Of a stretch of DNA of 11,539 nucleotides, positions 1 through 5,241 are shown piece after piece. The notes below the pieces were generated by a model. The model saw only the letters and a program-made list of their open reading frames with translations. It ran no database searches and was not told the origin of the DNA. The stretch lies in assembly GCA_029288335.1 (NCBI GenBank), contig JARIHJ010000097.1, forward strand, positions 1 through 11,539, given 5' to 3'. Each line of letters starts with the position of its first letter. Position 1 is the stretch's first letter. Origin of the DNA: Candidatus Saccharimonadota bacterium (lineage in GTDB: Bacteria > Patescibacteriota > Saccharimonadia > Saccharimonadales > UBA4665). A program made the position numbers and the translations under genes.

Positions 1-296
1 CGGTAAGGCTGGTTGAACCAGACCAACCGTACGCTCGCCGTGCCGTCGCTGGCAATGGCTTCGGTAATGTGCATTCCACGCCGCACGTAACGGCCGCTAG
101 CCTGAATGATTTTGGCTTTGATCGTAACTGGTCCCGGCCTCAAGTTGGCAATTTTGGTAACTTCGGAATAGTTCTCATACCGCCGCGGATAGAAATCAAT
201 CAAATCGCCAGCCGTTTTTACGCCTAGAATCGCTAACTTTCCAGCCAGCGCCTCGCCCACCCCCTTGATTTCTATTAGCGGAGTTTGCTCGGTCAT
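1..296 (-). CDS. recG: ATP-dependent DNA helicase RecG, N-terminal part (partial)
   Basis: The 98 N-terminal codons of a RecG helicase are present; the rest lies beyond the left window edge. RecG remodels stalled replication forks and Holliday junctions. Translation on the minus strand from the ATG at 296 gives an early helix-hairpin-helix-like segment (IKGVGEALAGKLAILGVKT, residues 10-28), followed by the family's FYPRRYENYS stretch (about 35-44). From about residue 57 an OB-fold wedge region begins, ending in the conserved SDGTASVRLVWFNQPY. The helicase motifs are not in the window. The start is chosen because homology begins immediately after it and a TATAAT hexamer lies 7 nt upstream; there is no Shine-Dalgarno sequence. 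The gene is divergent from the DJ-1-like gene. The identification rests on recognisable N-terminal motifs only, but these are specific. Confidence 0.9.
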   Translation of the reverse strand, partial: MTEQTPLIEIKGVGEALAGKLAILGVKTAGDLIDFYPRRYENYSEVTKIANLRPGPVTIKAKIIQASGRYVRRGMHITEAIASDGTASVRLVWFNQPY

Positions 297-303
297 TTTA
301 TGA

Positions 304-309
304 ATTATA
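304..309 (-). promoter_or_regulatory. -10 hexamer of recG promoter (leaderless type)
   Basis: The minus strand reads TATAAT, ending 7 nt before the recG ATG. The expected transcription start falls at or one base before the ATG, so the message should be leaderless. I see no convincing -35 element and no Shine-Dalgarno sequence. Confidence 0.6.
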
Positions 310-321
310 TAGAATGTGACC

Positions 322-344
322 TCGACCACTGCCGAATTGGTCGA
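322..344. repeat. Perfect inverted repeat between recG and the DJ-1-like gene
   Basis: TCGACCA (322-328) and TGGTCGA (338-344) form a perfect 7-bp inverted repeat with a 9-nt spacer, inside the 67-nt divergent intergenic region. It covers the place where the recG -35 element would lie and sits just upstream of the DJ-1-like gene. It could be an operator for a dimeric regulator. A chance repeat of this size is possible, so the regulatory reading is inference. Confidence 0.4.
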
Positions 345-363
345 AATCTAGAAGAATAAAAAT

Positions 364-909
364 ATGGTAGATGCGGATTTGAACAGTAAACGAGTGGCAA
401 TTGTAGCGACGGATTACTTTGAAGAAGCCGAACTTTTTAGTCCGCTCGAAGCATTACGAGAAGCTGGCGCTACCGTAGAAGTAATCGCGCCGAAAGACGG
501 CGAAATCAAGGGCTTAAACCACGTTGAGTCTGGAAAGTCGGTGGCTGTCGATAAAACTTTGAACAAAGCAGATCCGGCCGACTACGACGCGCTAGTGGTG
601 CCGGGCGGCGCAGTTAATGCTGATCATCTCAGGATGGAAGAAAAAGCCCGAGAATTCCTGCGGACTATGCTGAACGACGGAAAACCGGTGGCAATAATCT
701 GCCACGGGCCGTGGCTGTTGGTATCGGCCGGGCTGGCGAAAGGACGCAAGCTAACCAGCTACTTCACAATTCAGGATGATATGCGAAACTCCGGTGCAGA
801 CTGGGTCGACGAAGAATGCGTGGTAGACGACAATCTCATCACCAGCCGAAACCCTGACGACCTGCCGGCGTTCAATAAAGCTACCATCGAAGCCCTAGCA
901 ACTAGCTAG
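364..909 (+). CDS. DJ-1/PfpI-family protein (class I glutamine amidotransferase-like fold)
   Basis: This 181-residue cytoplasmic protein is a single DJ-1/PfpI domain, full length for the family. It starts with the typical first strand (KRVAIVATDYFEEAEL, residues 9-24), where Glu21 is the conserved acidic partner. VVPGGAVNADHLR follows at 78-90. The nucleophile elbow is AIICHGPWLL (110-119), with Cys113 as the predicted nucleophile and His114 beside it. The GGxxNADxLR segment resembles the PfpI/YhbO branch, whose members have been reported as peptidases, protein/nucleotide deglycases or stress proteins; the exact reaction cannot be told from sequence. The upstream region has only weak signals (TAGAAG at 349-354, no clear Shine-Dalgarno), so this is the one start not well explained by the promoter pattern. 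Its TAG stop shares bases with the stop of the convergent neighbour. Confidence 0.92.
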   Translation: MVDADLNSKRVAIVATDYFEEAELFSPLEALREAGATVEVIAPKDGEIKGLNHVESGKSVAVDKTLNKADPADYDALVVPGGAVNADHLRMEEKAREFLRTMLNDGKPVAIICHGPWLLVSAGLAKGRKLTSYFTIQDDMRNSGADWVDEECVVDDNLITSRNPDDLPAFNKATIEALATS

Positions 910-1400
910 AGTTCGCGGCAGTCGATCACGGCGACATTTTTGTATGGATTATCAGTTAGAGTCGTGCAAATTCGAACCTTGTATTCCCGGCCATTTCGCT
1001 GAGCGCGCATCGTTAGCGGGCCGTCACAGCTAGCTGTCATTGCACCAATCCTTTGTTTGAGGTTTTCACGAGTTTCATCGATATAGTTCAGGCGGCTGGC
1101 TAACTCTTGGCGGCGTTCAGCCTCCAGCTCTGCAATGGCACCTTCAACAGTAAGATTGTGCATCGCTAAATCTACTTGGTGCTCCTCCTCGAGGTGATGG
1201 GCGTATTGCTCACGCTCCTCAGTCGGCATCCCGTCCATAGCCTTATCCGCAATCGCAGCAGTGCTCAGCGCCGCTAGCTTGCACTCGAAAAAATCAACTT
1301 TCGCCATCAGTAGAGGCGCGCAGTTTTTGCAGCGATCAGGGATATCAAGCTGTTTCGGCTCTGGCGGCTCAATTCCGAAATCCGTCTCTAGTTCAGACAT
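906..1400 (-). CDS. Hypothetical six-cysteine protein
   Basis: I do not recognise this 164-residue protein. It has no signal peptide or membrane segment and is therefore probably cytoplasmic. An acidic, proline-containing N-terminus is followed by a CxxC pair (Cys24, Cys27) and Cys40. A charged, probably helical stretch runs from about 58 to 117, rich in Glu, Arg and His (for example EEREQYAHHLEEEH). The C-terminal part (125-164) has Cys125, Cys145 and Cys161 in a beta-like region beginning SCDGPLTMRA and ending VAVIDCREL. The cysteine and histidine content would suit metal binding, but that is inference. It lies downstream of the methyltransferase on the same strand with a 43-nt gap, has its own near-consensus -10 just before the ATG, and overlaps the DJ-1-like stop codon by 4 nt. 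Coding status is supported by the promoter, start and tight packing. Confidence 0.8.
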   Translation of the reverse strand: MSELETDFGIEPPEPKQLDIPDRCKNCAPLLMAKVDFFECKLAALSTAAIADKAMDGMPTEEREQYAHHLEEEHQVDLAMHNLTVEGAIAELEAERRQELASRLNYIDETRENLKQRIGAMTASCDGPLTMRAQRNGREYKVRICTTLTDNPYKNVAVIDCREL

Positions 1401-1408
1401 AATTAATT

Positions 1409-1414
1409 ATTATA
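1409..1414 (-). promoter_or_regulatory. Extended -10 element of the six-cysteine gene
   Basis: The minus strand reads TGG-TATAAT, a consensus -10 with the TGN extension, ending 8 nt before the ATG at 1400. The predicted transcript starts one to two bases before the ATG. It shows that this gene does not depend only on read-through from the methyltransferase. Confidence 0.65.
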
Positions 1415-1443
1415 CCACTTAAAGCAAATAAAATCCACAATTC

Positions 1444-2208
1444 TTATAGCTTTTTGACAAGGAAAAAGATGCTGGGGCCGAAGTAGATTTTTGATAGTTT
1501 AGGTTGGAGAATACCTTCGACGGCTAGCATCGCGGACTTCGGCACAGCCTTTTTTAGCGTGGTAGAGCGCAAATTGCTGACCGACAATATTCGCTCAACA
1601 GTCAAGCCCGCACGGCTCAGTTGGTTAACTACAGTGTGTGGGTTGTGGTTGACGAAGGCGATCGTGTTTTGGTCATCGCGGTTAATTTTGGAACGGATAT
1701 CGACCGGCTCAGTCGGCATTTTTCGGCCACGTGCTAAATGCTTAAGTCGGTTAACGAAGTGCATATAGTTGGCAACTTCGATAATCGCCAGCCCATCCGG
1801 CGCTAGTACACGCGCGATTTCGGCCAGTTCGGCGGCTGGGTCGGGCAAATGATGCATTACCCTTATCATCGTCAAGAGATCGACTTCGCCGTCGGCGAAT
1901 TTCAAGTCGTCGGCTTGCATCACCTGGCGGTCGATTTCGCTGTGATCCTTTAGATATTCGGCGCCGATGTCGAGCTGCTTTTGACTAGGGTCGGTCAGGA
2001 CGACTTTATCGGCATAATTTTCTAGTAACAGCGCCAGTCGGCCATAGCCACCGCCAACATCGACCGCTAGCTTAAAATGTTTGCCGGCCAGCAATCGCCT
2101 GATCGCCATTTCCTCAGCCGCATTCTCGTAGTCACGGCCGTCCCAGTAGCGCAAATAGTTGTGCTTCGAATCATTATAGTAGTCGGCTTTTTTGTGTCCA
2201 GTCGCCAT
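1444..2208 (-). CDS. Class I SAM-dependent methyltransferase
   Basis: This 254-residue soluble protein has a Methyltransf_11-type Rossmann core. Motif I is AVDVGGGYGRLAL (residues 48-60), the glycine-rich SAM-binding loop. The acidic end of strand 2 is VVLTDPS (69-75), where Asp73 would bind the ribose hydroxyls. QADDLKFADGEVDLL (98-112) matches the motif II/III region, and MIRVMHHLPDPAAELAEIARVL (114-135) is the typical post-core helix, followed by LAPDGLAIIEVAN. The extra C-terminal region (about 165-254) probably carries substrate specificity. The substrate cannot be predicted: small molecule, quinone or lipid headgroup are all possible. Divergent from the MFS exporter gene and upstream of the six-cysteine gene. 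The start is supported by TATACT 9 nt upstream. Confidence 0.9.
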   Translation of the reverse strand: MATGHKKADYYNDSKHNYLRYWDGRDYENAAEEMAIRRLLAGKHFKLAVDVGGGYGRLALLLENYADKVVLTDPSQKQLDIGAEYLKDHSEIDRQVMQADDLKFADGEVDLLTMIRVMHHLPDPAAELAEIARVLAPDGLAIIEVANYMHFVNRLKHLARGRKMPTEPVDIRSKINRDDQNTIAFVNHNPHTVVNQLSRAGLTVERILSVSNLRSTTLKKAVPKSAMLAVEGILQPKLSKIYFGPSIFFLVKKL

Positions 2209-2217
2209 TCAGGGATA

Positions 2218-2223
2218 AGTATA
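2218..2223 (-). promoter_or_regulatory. Extended -10 element of the methyltransferase gene
   Basis: The minus strand reads TGA-TATACT, ending 9 nt before the ATG at 2208. It is a TGN-extended -10, predicting a transcript with at most a few leader bases. No Shine-Dalgarno sequence is visible. Confidence 0.6.
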
Positions 2224-2236
2224 TCAAATTAGGTTT

Positions 2237-2267
2237 TTAACGGCTGACCCGGTATGATTAACGCTGA
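2237..2267. repeat. Near-identical direct repeat over the MFS promoter
   Basis: TTAACGGCTGA (2237-2247) and TTAACGCTGA (2258-2267) are the same word apart from one extra G, with starts 21 nt apart, about two helical turns. The second copy runs from the end of the MFS -10 to the start codon, so a protein bound there could block initiation. Possible operator half-sites; short enough to be coincidence. Confidence 0.3.
2253..2258 (+). promoter_or_regulatory. -10 hexamer of the MFS exporter gene
   Basis: TATGAT ends 8 nt before the ATG at 2267, again predicting a leaderless or nearly leaderless message. No good -35 is seen at 16-18 nt upstream. Confidence 0.55.
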
Positions 2268-3961
2268 TGAAAATAATTTCTGCAAAAGCTAATGCTCGAG
2301 GGATTACGCATCGGCGACGCACTGTTGTAATGGTCGTGGTGGCGCTGGCGTTCATTATAAATTTGCTCGATGTTACGGTCGTCAACATCGCGATTCCATC
2401 GATCCAGCGGAATTTAGGCGCGTCCTACAGCGAAATTCAGTGGGTGATTAGCGCCTACTTGCTGACGTTCGGCACACTACTGATAACCGGCGGCCGGCTG
2501 GGTGACTTGTTCGGTTATAAGAAGTTATTTATGGTCGGTGTGGCTGGTTTTACGCTGGCATCATTGCTCTCCGGCTTATCGCCAAATGCGGCCGTCCTGA
2601 TCATTGCCAGGTTAATTCAGGGTGCCTTTGCGGCCTTAATGGTGCCCCAAGTTCTGTCGCTAATGCAGGTCCTCTACCAGCCGCACGAGCGCGCCGGGAT
2701 CTCGGGCATTTTCGGAATGCTGGGCGGACTTTCTGCCACTGCCGGACCGATCATTGGCGGGCTACTGATTAGCGCTAATATTGCCGAATCAGATTGGCGG
2801 CCTATATTTCTGATCAACATACCGGTCGGCATTTTTGCGTTAATTATGGGTCAAAAACTGCTACCTGCCGGCGGCTCGACGCACCCGCCAAAACACCTTG
2901 ACTATGTGGGAACTGGCCTGATCGTCGCTAGCCTAGGGCTAATTATTTACGCGCTGGTCGAGGGTCAAGCCTATGGCTGGCCGTGGTGGATTTACGTACT
3001 GATAGCCGCCGGATTGGCAGTGCTCGCGGTCTTTATTTATGACGAAGCCAAGCGCTTCAAAAAAGGCTTTTCAACACTACTGGTGCCACCAATTTTCAAA
3101 AGCCGCGATTTCTCAGCGGGTCTCGGTGTGATGTTTTTCTTCTCGATGACGATGCTCGGCTTCTTCTTCACCTTTACGCTGGTGTTGCAGATCGGTTTCG
3201 GCTTTAGCGCTCTAAAGGCGGCACTAGTTGGCATTCCGACAGCAGTTGGAATTGCCTTTAGCTCAGCGGTGCTCGGGCCCAAATTATTGAAAAAAATTGG
3301 CGCTAGGGTTATGAGCCTCGGCGCGGTCCTGATCGGTGGTGGAATCGTGCTCGTGACGTGGGCTTTTAGCAATTACGGCGCTAGCGTGACTTGGTATCAA
3401 ATACTACCGGGCTTGTTGATTTTTGGCTTTGGGATGGGGATGCTATTCGCGGCGATTTTCGCGGTACTTTATAACGACATTGACCCCAAATACGCTGGCG
3501 CCGCCTCAGGCCTCCAAAACACTTTTCAGCAGATCGCTGGGGCGATTGGTGTCGCCGTTATCGGCACGGTTTTCTTTGGCGCAATTTCCGGTCACGCGGT
3601 TGCTAGCTTTAATTCAGTTGACCCGCAAATTAGGTCAGAGCTCACCGCTGCCCACGTACCGGCACCAGTGCAGACGGTAATTATTAATAAGACTAAGCAA
3701 TGCTTCCACGACCAATCAGCTTCTAGCGACCCATCGGCCACGCCTGAGAGTTGCCAACAGCCCAAGCATCCCTCACCCGAACAGCAAAAAATCGGCAACA
3801 TTATCGCCAGTAGTGCAGTTAAGGCCAATGGCGACAACTTCAACCGCGCTTTTAAAATTGCCACGATTTATGAATTAGTTATCCTGGTGGTGGCCTTTGG
3901 CCTCAGCTTCTTACTGCCGCGCCACCTGAAGCATCCTGAAGCTGGCGGTGAAGTAGTTTAG
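2267..3961 (+). CDS. MFS multidrug exporter, DHA2 (EmrB/QacA) 14-TM family
   Basis: This 564-residue inner-membrane protein fits a proton-driven drug exporter of the 14-helix DHA2 group. The motif in TM1 typical of this group is LDVTVVNIAIP (residues 34-44). Motif A follows as GGRLGDLFGYKK (75-86), and motif C lies in TM5 at SATAGPIIGG (156-165). WRPIFLINIPVG (177-188) is the usual EmrB-type sequence after TM5. Hydrophobic segments continue to about residue 440. A long hydrophilic loop (about 445-525), probably extracytoplasmic, contains Cys479 and Cys496 and precedes the last TM helix (about 531-550). The substrate is unknown; a drug, dye or small metabolite is the usual range. The stop codon overlaps the convergent tyrS stop by 4 nt. 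The basic N-terminus (ITHRRRTV) fits a cytoplasmic start. Confidence 0.93.
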   Translation: MKIISAKANARGITHRRRTVVMVVVALAFIINLLDVTVVNIAIPSIQRNLGASYSEIQWVISAYLLTFGTLLITGGRLGDLFGYKKLFMVGVAGFTLASLLSGLSPNAAVLIIARLIQGAFAALMVPQVLSLMQVLYQPHERAGISGIFGMLGGLSATAGPIIGGLLISANIAESDWRPIFLINIPVGIFALIMGQKLLPAGGSTHPPKHLDYVGTGLIVASLGLIIYALVEGQAYGWPWWIYVLIAAGLAVLAVFIYDEAKRFKKGFSTLLVPPIFKSRDFSAGLGVMFFFSMTMLGFFFTFTLVLQIGFGFSALKAALVGIPTAVGIAFSSAVLGPKLLKKIGARVMSLGAVLIGGGIVLVTWAFSNYGASVTWYQILPGLLIFGFGMGMLFAAIFAVLYNDIDPKYAGAASGLQNTFQQIAGAIGVAVIGTVFFGAISGHAVASFNSVDPQIRSELTAAHVPAPVQTVIINKTKQCFHDQSASSDPSATPESCQQPKHPSPEQQKIGNIIASSAVKANGDNFNRAFKIATIYELVILVVAFGLSFLLPRHLKHPEAGGEVV

Positions 3962-5175
3962 TTTTCGACGATCGCGAATTTATTCTTGCCGACTTTGAGT
4001 AAATTGGTACCGGCTTGAAAGACGTAGTCAGCGCTGGCGACTTTCTGGCCGTTCAGGCTGACGGCGCCACTATCGATCAGCCGCCTGGCGTCGCTCGCGC
4101 TAGTCGCGAGGCCGGCACTAGCCATAGTGATCGCCAAGTTCGGACTGGGTTTCACGACCGGCAGCTCGGCTTTTAGGAGAGCTAGCTCAGTTTCGCCGAG
4201 GAGTTGGAAATTAGCCTTGCCAAATAACACATCGGTGGCATTACGGACTGATACCGCTTGCTCTTCGCCGTGAACCAGCTTGGTAACTTCCCAGGCTAGC
4301 GTCTTCTGAGCCAAGCGCTCGCGCGGTTTAGCAGCAAATTCTTGGATAATATTTTCGAGGACTTTTTTAGGCAATAGAGTGTAAATTTTTAGAAAATCCG
4401 TGGCGCTCGTATCATCGACATTCAGCCAAAACTGGTAGAACTTGAACGGGCTAGTCTTATTAGCGTCAAGCCAGACGGCGCCTTCCTCGCTCTTGCCAAA
4501 CTTCTTGCCAGTCGTCTTATTAGTAATTAACGGGGCGCTCCAGACGTTGGCTTCCTGGCCTGTGGCGCGGCGGATAAGGTCGACGCCGGCGATGCAGTTG
4601 CCCCACTGATCGGCACCGCATACCTGCAAAGTCACATTTTTTTCGCGAAATAAATGCAAAAAATCATAAGCCTGAATTAGGACGTAACTGAATTCGGCGT
4701 AGTTAATGCCTTCGTCAGCTAATCGGCTTTGGACAAAGTCGCGCCCGAGCATTTGGCGTAGCGGTATGTGCCTGCCGGTATCGCGGAGGAATTCCAGGTA
4801 GTTTATTCTCTTGAACCAATCATAGTTATCAACCATCTCGAATGGCTCGCCAGCAAAAATAGTTTTGTACTGGTCGGCGATCGCCTTTTTGTTAGCCGCC
4901 AGCTGCTCCTTGCTGATCAAATCCCGCTCAGTGGCTTTACCATCGGGATCGCCAATCATACCAGTCGCGCCGCCAACCAGCAATACCGCTTTGTGGCCGT
5001 GATTAATAAAGCGCCGCACCATCATCGCTATAGCCAGATTACCTACCGTCATCGAATCAGCGCTTGGATCGACGCCCCAATAAAACGTCAGACTGCCGCC
5101 ATCCAGTTGCTTTAAATTATCAAAAGTTGTTTGGTAGGATAGGCCGCGCCACTTCAGCTCTTCGGAGAGTTTCAT
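3958..5175 (-). CDS. tyrS: Tyrosyl-tRNA synthetase
   Basis: TyrRS attaches tyrosine to tRNA-Tyr using ATP, in the cytoplasm. The 405-residue length suits a bacterial TyrRS. The class I catalytic core starts with YWGVDPSADSMTVGNL (residues 32-47), the position of the HIGH motif, here TVGN. LVGGATGMIGDPDGK (66-80) and Arg84 form the mobile ATP loop. The tyrosine pocket is YVLIQAYDF (164-172) and CGADQWGN (186-193). The KMSKS equivalent is KFGKS (225-229). A C-terminal S4-like RNA-binding domain occupies about 347-405. The open frame extends upstream to 5220, but the ATG at 5175 is preferred: TyrRS homology begins there (MKLSEELKWRGL) and a -10 TATACT ends 8 nt before it, inside the longer version. 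Odd point: several ATP-site residues differ from the textbook enzyme. Confidence 0.95.
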   Translation of the reverse strand: MKLSEELKWRGLSYQTTFDNLKQLDGGSLTFYWGVDPSADSMTVGNLAIAMMVRRFINHGHKAVLLVGGATGMIGDPDGKATERDLISKEQLAANKKAIADQYKTIFAGEPFEMVDNYDWFKRINYLEFLRDTGRHIPLRQMLGRDFVQSRLADEGINYAEFSYVLIQAYDFLHLFREKNVTLQVCGADQWGNCIAGVDLIRRATGQEANVWSAPLITNKTTGKKFGKSEEGAVWLDANKTSPFKFYQFWLNVDDTSATDFLKIYTLLPKKVLENIIQEFAAKPRERLAQKTLAWEVTKLVHGEEQAVSVRNATDVLFGKANFQLLGETELALLKAELPVVKPSPNLAITMASAGLATSASDARRLIDSGAVSLNGQKVASADYVFQAGTNLLKVGKNKFAIVEN

Positions 5176-5183
5176 TGTTAGTA

Positions 5184-5189
5184 AGTATA
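5184..5189 (-). promoter_or_regulatory. -10 hexamer of tyrS
   Basis: The minus strand reads TATACT, ending 8 nt before the ATG at 5175. It decides the tyrS start, because an upstream start at 5220 would lie before the transcription start. No T-box, tRNA-binding leader or Shine-Dalgarno sequence is possible in a leaderless message, so tyrS control would have to be at initiation of transcription. Confidence 0.6.
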
Positions 5190-5192
5190 CAA

Positions 5193-5233
5193 GAAATTTT
5201 CCAGAAATTTTTGATTTCACGGCCCGAAATTTT
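5193..5233. repeat. Three phased GAAATTTT repeats between tyrS and the PBP gene
   Basis: Identical 8-mers GAAATTTT occur at 5193-5200, 5204-5211 and 5226-5233. Their starts are 11 and 22 bp apart, that is one and two helical turns, so all face the same side of the DNA. The first copy abuts the tyrS -10 and the third abuts the PBP -10. AAATTT tracts in phase are known to bend DNA; the array may also be a regulator or sigma/UP-element contact site. The repeats are seen directly, the function is inferred. Confidence 0.6.
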
Positions 5234-5235
5234 GG

Positions 5236-5241
5236 TATAAT
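5236..5241 (+). promoter_or_regulatory. Extended -10 element of the PBP gene
   Basis: TGG-TATAAT (5233-5241) is a perfect extended -10. It overlaps the ATG at 5240, so that ATG cannot be translated from this promoter's transcript, which should begin near 5248-5250. A TTGATT at 5211-5216 is a possible -35 with a long 19-nt spacer. Confidence 0.7.

Noticed and set aside
3037..3372. 111-codon minus-strand ORF inside the MFS gene
   Set aside because: Antisense shadow of hydrophobic-helix codons, without promoter or domain.
4768..5115. 115-codon plus-strand ORF inside tyrS
   Set aside because: It lies antisense to the catalytic core of a clearly coding gene and has no recognisable domain or start signal.
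5176..5220. Longer tyrS start at 5220 adding 15 residues
   Set aside because: The extension (MKSKISGKFLVYLLT) has no TyrRS homology, runs through the GAAATTTT repeats and precedes the -10 at 5184-5189; the ATG at 5175 fits both homology and promoter spacing.
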